A stretch of 64,000 nt of DNA from a virus (IMGVR_UViG_3300008107_000072:1-64000), one strand, 5' to 3'; shown: positions 44,011-52,751, numbered from the stretch's first letter. Numbers and translations: made by a program. The notes: a model not told the origin generated them from the letters alone.

Positions 44011-44247
44011 ATGCCGGAATGGTTAAAAAGGCTAACGAAAGCAGATATACGTAACAGCCTTGCGATAGTTATTGTAGTTGGCTGTTTTGGTTTAATGTAT
44101 CTTTTACAGATTAAGCCCATCCCTGCTGAGAACCACGACATCGTAAACATCGTTGCAGGGTTTATTTTCGGAGGCGCACTTGCAGGTGTGGTAGGTTATT
44201 ACTTCGGAGCTACTAAGCCAGAAAAAAATACAAAAGATGAGAATTGA
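44011..44247 (+). CDS. Small membrane protein, holin-like
   Basis: 78 residues with a cytoplasmic-looking charged start (MPEWLKRLTKADIRN) and two transmembrane segments (SLAIVIVVGCFGLMYLL and IVNIVAGFIFGGALAGVVGYYFG), then a charged tail. Typical phage holin or holin-partner architecture. One base separates it from the preceding gene; the 3' end overlaps the next by 11 nt. Confidence 0.65.
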   Translation: MPEWLKRLTKADIRNSLAIVIVVGCFGLMYLLQIKPIPAENHDIVNIVAGFIFGGALAGVVGYYFGATKPEKNTKDEN

Positions 44248-44470
44248 CCGTAAAATGCACTTAGGTGCTGGATGTTTTATTAGCTTTATTTCTCTGATAT
44301 TTTTCGAGGCAATTCACGCGCATTGGATGTGGGTAGTGGGAACTGTTGTATTTGCTGCAACATTTAAAGAGCTGAAAGACTGGTACGATTACGGAAAGTT
44401 TGATATATTTGATTTTATTTATACCATTGCCGGGGGCAGCATTGGAATGGTACTTGCAATATTTACATAG
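44237..44470 (+). CDS. Membrane protein with KE-KDWYD motif
   Basis: 77 residues. MRIDRKMHLGAGCFISFISLIFFEAIHAHWMWVVGTVVFAATFKELKDWYDYGKFDIFDFIYTIAGGSIGMVLAIFT has three hydrophobic stretches and the motif KELKDWYDYG...DF, known from small putative membrane proteins of phages and bacteria (KE.kD..d...n..D..a...G). Could be a holin or antiholin partner. Confidence 0.6.
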   Translation: MRIDRKMHLGAGCFISFISLIFFEAIHAHWMWVVGTVVFAATFKELKDWYDYGKFDIFDFIYTIAGGSIGMVLAIFT

Positions 44471-44508
44471 TTGGAAATATACAACAATAAACAACAATAA
44501 CGGGTTAT

Positions 44509-45090
44509 ATGTCGAAAATATACATCATTTTTGCGTTTTTTGGGATTACGTTATTTAGTTGCTACACTCCTAAAAAGCTTAATAAGGTAATGAATAAATT
44601 ACCTGAAGCAGCCGCAAAAGAATGCGCTGCAAGGTTTCCAATAAAGGAAACTATTGATACTGTAACTGTAATAGATACCGCATTACTCAGAGCTTATGAA
44701 ATGGAATTTGGCTACTTGTATAGCATTATTGACTCGCTGGTTGGTGACAAGGTGGACGATTCAACGAAGAGGGAGATTGTAACTGTATTTCAAGAGAAGA
44801 AAGTTCCTATTATTAAGTACAAATACATTACTAAAACGCAGGAGAGTACATCCAAGTGTCAAGTAAAGCTTGACAGCTTAAACAATATTATGAACGATAA
44901 AGTGTTGTATATCAACAAAATATCGAAGGAAAAAGACTCGTACTCATCTAAATATACAGAACAAAAAGACAAGGCTGATAAGTATAAGTCGCAAAGAAAT
45001 AAATTGTATTGGTGGATTATACTACTATTGATATTATTGTTTAGAAAGCCTATCTTAGCGGTAATAAGAAGATTAGTAATTAAATTCTAA
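44509..45090 (+). CDS. Unimolecular spanin (u-spanin) candidate
   Basis: 193 residues. The N-terminus is a lipoprotein signal with lipobox ITLFSC (Cys18). The middle is charged and helical (about 25-165), and the last 28 residues hold one transmembrane segment (LYWWIILLLILLFRKPILAVI). An outer-membrane lipid anchor at one end and an inner-membrane anchor at the other on one chain is the definition of a u-spanin (as in phage T1 gp11), which fuses the membranes at lysis. Location between holin-like genes and the endolysin supports it. Confidence 0.65.
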   Translation: MSKIYIIFAFFGITLFSCYTPKKLNKVMNKLPEAAAKECAARFPIKETIDTVTVIDTALLRAYEMEFGYLYSIIDSLVGDKVDDSTKREIVTVFQEKKVPIIKYKYITKTQESTSKCQVKLDSLNNIMNDKVLYINKISKEKDSYSSKYTEQKDKADKYKSQRNKLYWWIILLLILLFRKPILAVIRRLVIKF

Positions 45091-45094
45091 AAAT

Positions 45095-45397
45095 ATGTTT
45101 TTGACATTAGCTCCGCTTTCTGAAAGTTTTGATATGTTTATCGCATTGGCTTTCTGTTATCTACCGCCAATCGTTATATTTTATTTTGGATACAGGGCTT
45201 CAAAGAGTGGAAGTATATATAAGAAACAGGTAGAAGGTATGCCTGATGGATTTTACGAGTGGGCTGAATCTGATGATAATGTTTCTTTTTGGAAAACTGC
45301 TCATTTCTATTTCGGAATTACTTGGATTATATTGGGTAGTATATTCTTTTGGGCTATGCTTTGGCCGGACCATCATGACGTTTGGTTTGTCAAGTAA
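45095..45397 (+). CDS. Membrane protein, two TM segments
   Basis: 100 residues with hydrophobic segments at about 10-30 (MFIALAFCYLPPIVIFYFGY) and 70-92 (FYFGITWIILGSIFFWAMLW), joined by a charged loop. Family not recognised. Part of the membrane block; lysis or superinfection exclusion are both possible. Confidence 0.6.
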   Translation: MFLTLAPLSESFDMFIALAFCYLPPIVIFYFGYRASKSGSIYKKQVEGMPDGFYEWAESDDNVSFWKTAHFYFGITWIILGSIFFWAMLWPDHHDVWFVK

Positions 45398-45418
45398 ATT
45401 GTACAAAAAACTATAAAT

Positions 45419-45820
45419 ATGCTTACACTAATACTACCTGTATTTGCAGCTATTATCTGTGCAGTTATTGAGTCTATCCGTATCCGTTTTAGCTACGGTG
45501 ATGTAGATAATATCAATAAGCTATGGACAATTACAATCGGAGTGGTATTATTTGTAGTGTGTTTAGCTTTATCTGTTAGCTACTACGATGATATAATGCC
45601 TGGAGATGTCCTTTGCTATATGTTATACTATGTAGGCTGGAGGGGAATGATGTATGATGTTACACTTAATCTACTCAGGGGTTTAGATTTTGATTACGTA
45701 TCAAATACAACAAACAGCATTATTGATAGGATGTTTGTGCGTAAAGACACATTCTTTGTACTAAAATTTGTTTATCTACTTATAGTTGTTATATTTGGGT
45801 ACTTATGGCAGTTGCGTTAA
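45419..45820 (+). CDS. Multi-pass membrane protein
   Basis: 133 residues with three or four hydrophobic segments (LILPVFAAIICAVIESI; IGVVLFVVCLALSVSYY; a middle one with CYMLYYVGWRGMMYDVTLNLLRG; FVLKFVYLLIVVIFGYLW). Family unknown. Its 3' end overlaps the next gene by 16 nt. Confidence 0.6.
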   Translation: MLTLILPVFAAIICAVIESIRIRFSYGDVDNINKLWTITIGVVLFVVCLALSVSYYDDIMPGDVLCYMLYYVGWRGMMYDVTLNLLRGLDFDYVSNTTNSIIDRMFVRKDTFFVLKFVYLLIVVIFGYLWQLR

Positions 45821-46035
45821 TAAAGTACGACCTAAGTAATCCTGATGATAAGTTGGATTATGCAAGGGCAAATGCTAGCTTGAATATGGCTTGTTTCATA
45901 TTTGAGGTGCTAATGAATGGAAAGAAAAGATGTTTATCTAAATATGGCGAAAATGCCACAATAGATGATATATGGGATTTTTTATGGGAAACAGCAAAAG
46001 ATAATGGAGTCGAAATAGACAACCTAATCCAATGA
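45805..46035 (+). CDS. Small hypothetical protein
   Basis: 76 residues, acidic and helical (YARANASLNMACFIFEVLMNGKKRCLSKYGENATIDDIWDFLWETAKDNGVEID). Similar in length and pattern to small phage proteins without known role. The 4-nt overlap (ATGA) with the exonuclease gene implies coupled translation. Confidence 0.6.
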   Translation: MAVALIKYDLSNPDDKLDYARANASLNMACFIFEVLMNGKKRCLSKYGENATIDDIWDFLWETAKDNGVEIDNLIQ

Positions 46036-47075
46036 CAGCAAAACAAAGGTCTGAACTAGTTATAGACTATTGCAAACAAAACATAGAGTCTAAGGACTAC
46101 ACGTTAGCAAAGAGGATTTATGATGAAAATAAGTCTGTCTTTAAATCAATCGAAAATATAAGGTCTTTAATTAGGAGGATAAGAGGCCATAGTGGAAATA
46201 TCCATAGGAGTTCTTCAAGAGACAAGTCATTATTCAAGGAGAAAAACTACGACACAACCAATTACAAGCCGTTTAAAGAGGTAATAGAGACAGGGGCTAA
46301 GATATTAATATTTGATATTGAAACAGCTCCTATAAGGGCTAAGGTATGGGGTATATGGAATCAGAATATATCTATAGACCAGATAGAAAGCGATTGGTTT
46401 ATCTTCACTTGGGCAGCTAAGTGGCTGTTTGAGGATAAGGTTTACTCAGGATGCCTTACATCTAAGGAAGCTATAAGGCAAGATGATAAAAGAATACTTA
46501 AAGGGATATGGGAGCTGTTGAATGAGGCCGACATTGTTGTCGCTCACAACGGTGATAAGTTCGATATACCTAAGCTGAATACTAGGTTTTTACTAGCAGG
46601 AATGGAACCGCCATTACCTTATCAATCAGTGGATACCCTTAAACATATTAAGAGGAACTTTGCATTTACGTCAAATAAACTGGAGTTCGTTAATCGGATG
46701 CTGGGGTTGCCTAGGAAGTCTAAGCACGAAGGATTCGACCTATGGAGCAAGTGCTATATTGGTGATAGTGAATCACTTAAGAATATGCTTGACTACAATG
46801 TTAACGATGTCAGAATACTTGAGGAGACATATCTTAGGCTGAGACCTTGGATTAAACCCCACCCAAATACGTCACTATTTATTTTGGATGAACACACATA
46901 CAGATGTCCTACTTGTGGTAGCAAAGACCTTATAGAGCAGGGCAAGAAGTACTACACTACTGTAAATGCTTATAGTCAGTTCAGGTGTGGAAATTGTGGT
47001 GCTACAGGAAGGAAAAGAATTTCCGATATTGCAATAAAGCAGCGGAGGCATATCCTTTCGAGCAACCCAAAATAA
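46032..47075 (+). CDS. DnaQ-like 3'-5' exonuclease with zinc ribbon
   Basis: 347 residues in three parts. Residues 1-60 look like a helix-turn-helix for DNA contact. Residues 88-285 are an RNase H-fold exonuclease: Exo I FDIET (D95, E97), Exo II VVAHNGDKFDIPKL, Exo III YNVNDVRILEETY, related to the proofreading domain of family B polymerases (predicted exonuclease, RNase_H_2 type). The C-terminus is a zinc ribbon (CPTCGS...CGNCGA). No polymerase domain is present. Odd placement: between membrane genes and endolysin on the late strand, away from the replication block. Confidence 0.75.
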   Translation: MTAKQRSELVIDYCKQNIESKDYTLAKRIYDENKSVFKSIENIRSLIRRIRGHSGNIHRSSSRDKSLFKEKNYDTTNYKPFKEVIETGAKILIFDIETAPIRAKVWGIWNQNISIDQIESDWFIFTWAAKWLFEDKVYSGCLTSKEAIRQDDKRILKGIWELLNEADIVVAHNGDKFDIPKLNTRFLLAGMEPPLPYQSVDTLKHIKRNFAFTSNKLEFVNRMLGLPRKSKHEGFDLWSKCYIGDSESLKNMLDYNVNDVRILEETYLRLRPWIKPHPNTSLFILDEHTYRCPTCGSKDLIEQGKKYYTTVNAYSQFRCGNCGATGRKRISDIAIKQRRHILSSNPK

Positions 47076-47081
47076 TAGTAT

Positions 47082-47336
47082 ATGATAGACGAAAAAGAAG
47101 TTATATCTCCGATAGAGTATGGTGATAATGAATTATTGAATATCATAGACAATCAGTTAATTGTATTATCTACCATTGCTGATATAGCTGATTCTGAATA
47201 CAGAACGTATGATGATGAGTTACCAGAGATGAATGTAGTTAAAAAAAATGCTTATAGGATTATACACGCTGCTCAGAAGAAGATTCAGAAGTACATTAAA
47301 ACATACGAGTTTAACATAGAAAATAACGATGAGTAA
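47082..47336 (+). CDS. Small hypothetical acidic protein
   Basis: 84 residues, mostly helical and acidic (IEYGDNELLNIIDNQLIVLSTIADIADSEYRTYDDELPE). No motif recognised. It overlaps the endolysin start by 8 nt, so the two are probably translated together. Confidence 0.55.
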   Translation: MIDEKEVISPIEYGDNELLNIIDNQLIVLSTIADIADSEYRTYDDELPEMNVVKKNAYRIIHAAQKKIQKYIKTYEFNIENNDE

Positions 47337-47946
47337 TATGTCATTAGGAATAGATAAGTTAAAAAACAAGATTCCACCTGTTGCTTATGACAGATTAGTG
47401 GATTCATTATCTAGGACAAAAAGCGTAACTAACAATACTAGGCTAGCTCACTTCCTTTCTCAGGTAGCACATGAGTCTGGCAATTTTAAATTAGTAGTTG
47501 AAAATCTAAGATATACAGCCAGTAGGTTATTAGTTATATTTCCTAGGCACTTCAAGACTATTGAAGAGGCTAGACGATATGCTTTGAATCCTGAAGCTAT
47601 AGCTAATAGAGCATACGCCAATCGTATTGGAAATGGGAACGAAGCTTCTGGAGACGGATATAGGTACAGGGGAAGAGGGTACTTACAACTCACCGGAAAG
47701 GCTAACTATAAATCTTTTAGCGACTACGTAAAAGAAGATTGCGTAATTTCACCAGACCTAGTAGCTACCAAATATCCTATGGATAGTGCTATGTGGTTCT
47801 TCGATAAGAATAGGTTGTGGAGCTTGTGCGATAAAGACGACAACGCTAGTGTTTTAGCTGTTACTAAGAGGGTTAACGGAGGCACTAATGGTCTTGCTGA
47901 CAGGCTTACTAAGTTCAGTTTCTTTATGAAGTATTTAAACAGCTGA
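47329..47946 (+). CDS. Endolysin, GH19 chitinase-like
   Basis: 205 residues; cleaves peptidoglycan glycan strands. Catalytic Glu49 in FLSQVAHESGNFK and the YRGRGYLQLTGKANY motif are signatures of phage GH19 lysozymes; GLADR..KF closes the fold. No signal peptide, so release needs the holin-like proteins upstream. MSLGID (residue 4) is an alternative start. Confidence 0.88.
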   Translation: MSNMSLGIDKLKNKIPPVAYDRLVDSLSRTKSVTNNTRLAHFLSQVAHESGNFKLVVENLRYTASRLLVIFPRHFKTIEEARRYALNPEAIANRAYANRIGNGNEASGDGYRYRGRGYLQLTGKANYKSFSDYVKEDCVISPDLVATKYPMDSAMWFFDKNRLWSLCDKDDNASVLAVTKRVNGGTNGLADRLTKFSFFMKYLNS

Positions 47947-48021
47947 CTTCATTTTGTAGTCAACTGGTTACAATTTGTAACCGACTCATTTAGACATTTA
48001 TTACATATTTTGTCTATATTT
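47944..48021. terminator. Hairpins between convergent units
   Basis: Three inverted repeats follow each other: TGACT/AGTCA (47944-47948, 47958-47962), GGTTAC/GTAACC (47966-47971, 47977-47982), and TAGACA/TGTCTA (from about 47990 to 48016). No long T-run follows, so this may be a bidirectional or factor-dependent end. The last repeat resembles one upstream of 3647. Confidence 0.45.
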
Positions 48022-48321
48022 TTGGTTATAATATTGTTCTGCATCGTTGATATGATTACAGTTAGCGTCTTCATGTCCTGCGTTATACGCGTCAATTATA
48101 TGGCTCTTAATAGTTGAATTTGGGTCTATTGGGTCATATACTTTTAATAAAACAGGCGTATATAAATATTTAACCATCTCCCTTCCTTCCATCATATTAG
48201 CTTCTAATATTTCTTCTTGCATCATTCTAGAGATGTGTTTACCGAATTTCTCTTCGTATTGTTTTACTATCCAATTTACTGGAGTAAGATTTTTTTCTAA
48301 TAATTCTACTGATGTTTGCAT
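48001..48321 (-). CDS. Small hypothetical protein, end of early unit
   Basis: 106 residues: helical start (ELLEKNLTPVNWIVKQYEEKFGKHISRMMQEEILEANMMEGREM), a short beta part, then AYNAGHEDAN...DAEQYYNQKY, a pattern met in small proteins of Bacteroidota phages. Function unknown. It is the last gene of the leftward unit. Confidence 0.6.
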   Translation of the reverse strand: MQTSVELLEKNLTPVNWIVKQYEEKFGKHISRMMQEEILEANMMEGREMVKYLYTPVLLKVYDPIDPNSTIKSHIIDAYNAGHEDANCNHINDAEQYYNQKYRQNM

Positions 48322-48593
48322 AACTTATTTTTTTAAATGTTATTATCTATTTCCCAAAAAGAAAACCAAGTATAAAGTATATTACTTCTTCCATATTTTA
48401 ATTATTTAACCGATAAAAATAAGGCTTTTAAAACCCACCGATTAGGCAAGGAAACTCAGCCTTGTAGTTTTTTGCTTCTTTGTTCGGATTTATTCCGAAG
48501 TTAAGTGTCTTTTTTTGCATAAAGTAGCGGTTATCGGTACTTATTGCATTATTTTACTTTATATCCTTTTGGGTATAATACCTTCCGGTATAA

Positions 48594-49028
48594 TTACTTT
48601 ATACCCGATTGCGTATAATTATAGATATACACCTCAAGTATATCATCCGACTTCGGTGCTAACCTTTTGTAGCTTGACGTTATCTTGGCTATGAACTTGA
48701 CGTTGTCATCCGGCACTATCCCATTACCCTTTATCAAATCTAACAGTACCTTTAGCCAGTACCCTGCCTTGTTGTCTAGGTCAAATGTATGCTTTGCAGA
48801 GTGGTAAACTATTTCTATGCTCAACGGATAGTTGCTTGGATTAACCTGTTTCAAATTAGGCTTTATCACGCTGAGAAGATATAGTTTACTCCACTCCACA
48901 AGTTTCTTTCTGACAGCCCAGTGAACACCACCATAAAACAAATTGTTTGTCAAGTAGTACGACTTACTGCCTACTGTCATTTTACTAGGCACATCAGGAT
49001 ACAATGCGTATAATAGTATTTCAGCCAT
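48594..49028 (-). CDS. RusA-like Holliday junction resolvase
   Basis: 144 residues. The central FDLDNKAGYWLKVLLDLIKGNGIVPDDNVKFIAKITSSYKR matches the RusA pattern (D.DN..K...D.L.G.G...DD..v), with the acidic residues that bind the catalytic metals. RusA cuts four-way DNA junctions, here probably to resolve replication and recombination branches before packaging. It overlaps the next upstream gene by 8 nt. Confidence 0.7.
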   Translation of the reverse strand: MAEILLYALYPDVPSKMTVGSKSYYLTNNLFYGGVHWAVRKKLVEWSKLYLLSVIKPNLKQVNPSNYPLSIEIVYHSAKHTFDLDNKAGYWLKVLLDLIKGNGIVPDDNVKFIAKITSSYKRLAPKSDDILEVYIYNYTQSGIK

Positions 49029-49374
49029 GAATAAGTGCGCTAAATGGTATAAGAATAATTTTAGATGTCATATTATCTCCTCCCAAAGCAAAACCTTTTG
49101 ACTTGTAGTACTGCCTTGATAGTTCCTTAAGTCGGTTAATTTCAACAATTATGGTGCATTTGTTTGGAATATAAAACACCCAGTGGTCTGCCTTAGTAAC
49201 AGCTATGCCGGAAGGCTTACCTCTTGACTCAAATTCTACAGCTATATTGCCAGTGTTTTTAGTCATAAAGTCTGTCTTCACCTCTACCTTCTCGCATAGC
49301 AACAAACATCTTACACTATTCTCACCTTCTATACCAGTAGATAAGTCTAGGTCAAAGTCGCTTTTAAAATTCAT
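49021..49374 (-). CDS. PD-(D/E)XK nuclease-like protein
   Basis: 117 residues. EGENSVRCLLL, VEVKTDFMTKNTGNIAVEFESRGKPSGIAVTKADHWVFY follow a compact PD-(D/E)XK-type phage protein: an acidic helix residue, EVK, and an ExE strand near TGNIAVEFE. Such proteins occur beside RusA and recombinases in many phages. Biochemical role not established; could be a junction nuclease or restriction-like enzyme. Confidence 0.55.
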   Translation of the reverse strand: MNFKSDFDLDLSTGIEGENSVRCLLLCEKVEVKTDFMTKNTGNIAVEFESRGKPSGIAVTKADHWVFYIPNKCTIIVEINRLKELSRQYYKSKGFALGGDNMTSKIILIPFSALIHG

Positions 49375-49645
49375 TTTCTGCTAGGATTTTATAGTAGTAA
49401 TACTCTGCATCAAAGACGTTCTTTTTAATGATAGCCCTTTCTATTTGCTTAGTAAGTTTAGGAGAAGATTCAGGATAGTACATAAACCCTGTCAAATGGT
49501 TGCAGAATCCTTCTATCTCCCAGTTGGTTACAGTCTCATCTCCTACCGTGTTTGGCTTATAGATTGCTATGTTTACGCTGTATATAGCGTCATCTGACTT
49601 TATTACCTGAACGAGTCTTACAAAGTCAGGCAACCTCTTTGTCAT
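49364..49645 (-). CDS. Hypothetical protein
   Basis: 93 residues, mixed alpha/beta (VRLVQVIKSDDAIYSVNIAIYKP...WEIEGFCNHLTGFMYYPES). Not recognised. It overlaps genes on both sides by 4-11 nt within the replication unit. Confidence 0.55.
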   Translation of the reverse strand: MTKRLPDFVRLVQVIKSDDAIYSVNIAIYKPNTVGDETVTNWEIEGFCNHLTGFMYYPESSPKLTKQIERAIIKKNVFDAEYYYYKILAENEF

Positions 49646-49845
49646 ACAGAACTTATCATTAGTGAGTATACAGGTATAATACTTGCTCTTATGTATTCAG
49701 ATAGCGTTACATCTCTATCCTTACATATCTCAACAATCTTATTGTATTCGTCCATTGTAACCCTTACAGAAATAGTAGCTACCGATTTCTTTGTTGATGA
49801 GCCTAGTCGTTGCCTTGGGTCTTTCCGTTTCTTAATACCTTTCAT
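49642..49845 (-). CDS. Ribbon-helix-helix DNA-binding protein
   Basis: 67 residues. After a basic N-terminal arm (MKGIKKRKDPRQRLG), ATISVRVTMDEYNKIVEICKDRDVTLSEYIRASI is the CopG/Arc-type ribbon-helix-helix: a strand of alternating residues followed by two helices. Probably a transcriptional regulator acting as a dimer on phage operators. It sits inside the early unit. Confidence 0.65.
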   Translation of the reverse strand: MKGIKKRKDPRQRLGSSTKKSVATISVRVTMDEYNKIVEICKDRDVTLSEYIRASIIPVYSLMISSV

Positions 49846-49855
49846 TTTAATTTAT

Positions 49856-50257
49856 TTAGTGGTTTATATATTGAGCCTCTGTCTTTAAGTATGACAATAC
49901 AGAACGTATACTCTCTATCTGATAATGAGACTCTTTAATCATCCCTTCCAATGACTTTGGGAAGATGGTTACAAGTCCTACTGCATCCCTAACAAGGGCA
50001 TCGAACTTCTTTGCTGGCATAGCATCGTGGTCCACCTTGCGCATCTCGATAGCTACTGCCCTGTCTGTAAGAAAGTCTAATGATGCCTTAAGCCTACTTG
50101 CCCATGCGTTGTATGAGTTAAGCACCTTAAGCCTGTCTATGAGAGATTGTGGATTATTGTAGTCTACTTCTTGTAGCATCATCTGGCGGTACTCCTCGTA
50201 CTCTTTCATGCCTTCCTGTAATTTCTTGTTGTAAGTTTCGTTTTCGAATTTGTACAT
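49856..50257 (-). CDS. Helical hypothetical protein
   Basis: 133 residues, almost all helix, with predicted coiled-coil stretches (YEEYRQMMLQEVDYNNPQSLIDRLKVLNSYNAWASRLKASLDFLTDRAVAIEMRK). Pattern resembles small recombination-block proteins of unknown function in other phages. Not named. Confidence 0.6.
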   Translation of the reverse strand: MYKFENETYNKKLQEGMKEYEEYRQMMLQEVDYNNPQSLIDRLKVLNSYNAWASRLKASLDFLTDRAVAIEMRKVDHDAMPAKKFDALVRDAVGLVTIFPKSLEGMIKESHYQIESIRSVLSYLKTEAQYINH

Positions 50258-50266
50258 ATATCTGTT

Positions 50267-50476
50267 TTACATTTTACCTGAATCAATTTTACCGCAGTCG
50301 TATCCGTCTTTCTGACCAGTAACGTAAGCATCGCATAGATGGTTGTCAATAAAGAAAGCTATTTCTTTTGCAATTTCATCTAGCTTAACTACGTCTATGG
50401 CAATGTACCTTGGACTACCAAATGTAATACTAATCTTTGAATGTTTGGCAATAATTTCCTTAATTTTTTCTTCCAT
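50267..50476 (-). CDS. Small hypothetical protein
   Basis: 69 residues, mixed structure (EEKIKEIIAKHSKISITFGSPRYIAIDVVKLDEIAKEIAFFI...YVTGQKDGYDCGKI). It overlaps the next upstream gene by 17 nt. No family recognised. Confidence 0.5.
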   Translation of the reverse strand: MEEKIKEIIAKHSKISITFGSPRYIAIDVVKLDEIAKEIAFFIDNHLCDAYVTGQKDGYDCGKIDSGKM

Positions 50477-50906
50477 TGTTTTTGATGTTTAAAAAGTGAA
50501 AAATAGATGAGTGACATTTATAACCTAAGAATCTTTTAATAACAGACTTATTCATAGATGGATACTTATCGAACACGGTCAAGCAAAAATCTCTTCTTGC
50601 CTCTATGTATTCGCTACTCCTTCTTTCTCCTTTACTATAGAAAGATTTGGGGCTATTTGCTTTGAGCTGCTCCAGTGTAATGCGGTGTTTATTGCATATA
50701 TTCTCCGCATGGGATTGTATATCTTCAGCTGTATATGCCTCAACTCTAACCTGCTTATTTATTACCACTTCCTTTACAATAGTTACTGGCTTAACAGACT
50801 GTTCAAACTTGGTAAGAAGAAGCATTATCCGTTTCTCATCATAACTCTTCCACTCGTACTCATTAAAGTAGTCTTTCAGCTCTTTTAGAAACTCCTTCTT
50901 AGTCAT
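50460..50906 (-). CDS. DnaA-domain-IV-like DNA-binding protein
   Basis: 148 residues. Residues about 100-145 (EYIEARRDFCLTVFDKYPSMNKSVIKRFLGYKCHSSIFHFLN) match the C-terminal DNA-binding domain of DnaA: a helix with AR, a loop, I..FLG.K.HSS..H. No AAA+ ATPase domain is present. Residues 1-90 are helical. Located 2 bp from the primase-helicase; it may mark the phage origin or load the helicase. A second gene with the same domain lies at 53084-53521. Confidence 0.55.
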   Translation of the reverse strand: MTKKEFLKELKDYFNEYEWKSYDEKRIMLLLTKFEQSVKPVTIVKEVVINKQVRVEAYTAEDIQSHAENICNKHRITLEQLKANSPKSFYSKGERRSSEYIEARRDFCLTVFDKYPSMNKSVIKRFLGYKCHSSIFHFLNIKNNGRKN

Positions 50907-50908
50907 AT

Positions 50909-52618
50909 TTAGTAATCGTATTTAGGCAGAAAGTCTCTGTTAAATGGCAGGCATCCAGCCTCATCCACAAATTCAACAGCACCCTGCATTTTAAGTAATA
51001 TAGGTTCTCCTTTTGGCGTAGGTTGACCGCCAGTATCCTTGTTCCTTACCTTGTCTACGCTAACCTCAGTAAACATCCATCTTGTATTGTCCTTAATTTT
51101 ACGGTGGAAAACAACGAAGTTGTGTACTTTGTTATACAGCGCAACACCACCCTCTACCATTGTAGCATGAGGCATCTTCTGGTTGCCATCATTATCAAGC
51201 ATACGCTGTGATTCGGTATTAGTGTGAGCACTTAGAAACAAAGTAACTTTCGTCCTGCTTGTGAAAGCTAGCATATCGCTGTATGCCTCGTAGTCGTACT
51301 GATACTTAGTCTTTGCCATAGTTACATTGGCTTTCAGAGAGTTATACGGGTCTATAAACACCCCTTTCAAAGACTTCCTATGAAGTAACGCTTCAGCAAA
51401 ACCTAGTAACTCCTTGTATTCGTACGTTTTATCATTCGTTACGATATAGAAATGGTCATTAATGAATGAGATAGCATACTTCAGCCAATGCTCAGGAACC
51501 TCTTTAATTTTTCTGCCTGTAAGGTATTCAATTAGCTTCATCTTGACAGAAGATGGGTTGTTCTCGCCAGTATAAATCATCCAGTTCCATCCATGATTGA
51601 CAGCAGATACAAGCAGGAACCATAGGATAGTAGTCGTTTTACCTACGTTTGAGTGAGCCACAAAAGCGTAGAACTCAGCCTCCTTAAGCACGAAGTACTT
51701 ATCAAGTTCATCATACCCAAATCCCTTACCGCTTTCTATTAGACCCTGACGGAACTGCCTGATATACAGCTCGTCAGCACCTACATCGCTAAGGAAGTTT
51801 AGTTCATCCTCCGAGTACTGTATATACTCTAGCGCTTCATTGTAGTAATTTTCGGTTTCATGGATAGGTGCAAGCATACCATAGGTGATACCATCCCTTA
51901 TAGTCTGCTTTGCCGATTCAGAATCGTCAATGTTTCTCTTTACAATTTCGTGAAAAAGTAAAGCTTCAGCTATATCTTTCTCGACTTTTCCGGCTGATAC
52001 GTATCCACCCATAAGTACAGATGCCTTAAGTAGTATGTTATGCTTCTCTCCATCAGGAGCAAGCCTAATCATCCTGGCTGCTATATCTAGCTTCTTGTAG
52101 TCCGTAGTCGCTGAGCCACTGATTGATATGCCATCAGGCCTTACCTGTTCAGCGTCATCCTCTACATCATAGTACGTGCTGCTGTACGGATTTATGTACA
52201 TATCAGGGTCGTATGAAGCGTAAAGAACCCTTGACTCATTACGAGCTGTAGTATCAAGTATCTTGTACCTTTTGATAATAGCGTTGTAGTGTCTACGATG
52301 ATTCCTACCGTCACCTATCTTAATCAAACCGTGACAACCTGTCCCACTTATAGATTTCCACAATGCGTAGATAAACTGGTCTTTCTTTAGCTCTTCTATT
52401 ACCTCGTCTATGTTGTCAATATCGTCAATGTCTATGGGTACATAGCCGCTGTGCTTAGTCAGACACTCATCCTTTCTGCAAGTATCTGCTCCTTTGTCGT
52501 TCTTTACCTTTAAAGTAAACTCTCCTGCATACAGGATACAAGGCAACTCTGATTTTAGTTGAGGTATAAGCGATTCATCTGTGCAATTTCTGCTCAACCT
52601 TATCCTTCCACCTGCCAT
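50909..52618 (-). CDS. Primase-helicase (VirE_N/BT4734 + RecA-like)
   Basis: 569 residues from MAGGRIRLS (52618); a Met 7 codons upstream (52639) is also possible. The N-terminal third has the VirE_N/BT4734 primase-like pattern: GYVPIDIDDIDNIDEVIEELKK...YALWKSISGTGCHGLIKI...HYNAIIKRYKI...ESRVLYASYDPDMYINP. The C-terminal half is a RecA/DnaB-like ATPase with Walker A AHSNVGKTT (about 321-329) and Walker B GVFIDPYN. Together these can prime and unwind DNA. This fused form is found mainly in Bacteroidota and their elements. It is the central replication gene; no phage DNA polymerase was found here. Confidence 0.8.
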   Translation of the reverse strand: MAGGRIRLSRNCTDESLIPQLKSELPCILYAGEFTLKVKNDKGADTCRKDECLTKHSGYVPIDIDDIDNIDEVIEELKKDQFIYALWKSISGTGCHGLIKIGDGRNHRRHYNAIIKRYKILDTTARNESRVLYASYDPDMYINPYSSTYYDVEDDAEQVRPDGISISGSATTDYKKLDIAARMIRLAPDGEKHNILLKASVLMGGYVSAGKVEKDIAEALLFHEIVKRNIDDSESAKQTIRDGITYGMLAPIHETENYYNEALEYIQYSEDELNFLSDVGADELYIRQFRQGLIESGKGFGYDELDKYFVLKEAEFYAFVAHSNVGKTTTILWFLLVSAVNHGWNWMIYTGENNPSSVKMKLIEYLTGRKIKEVPEHWLKYAISFINDHFYIVTNDKTYEYKELLGFAEALLHRKSLKGVFIDPYNSLKANVTMAKTKYQYDYEAYSDMLAFTSRTKVTLFLSAHTNTESQRMLDNDGNQKMPHATMVEGGVALYNKVHNFVVFHRKIKDNTRWMFTEVSVDKVRNKDTGGQPTPKGEPILLKMQGAVEFVDEAGCLPFNRDFLPKYDY

Positions 52619-52751
52619 CCTTGATATATGACAGCACACTGCCTAGCGGCTGCAATATAGGATTGCAAGTGTCTGTTATGTTTTTGAATAATGTGACATT
52701 TGGCATATTGATGAGAGTGAAAATTTTGGAAAAATTCATGCAGATAGAACA

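Noticed and set aside
48440-48500. Possible preQ1-type riboswitch (AAAAAACTAC near a small hairpin, minus strand)
   Set aside because: The A-rich strand is not at the 3' side of a matching stem-loop with the needed loop complement, and no queuosine gene follows.
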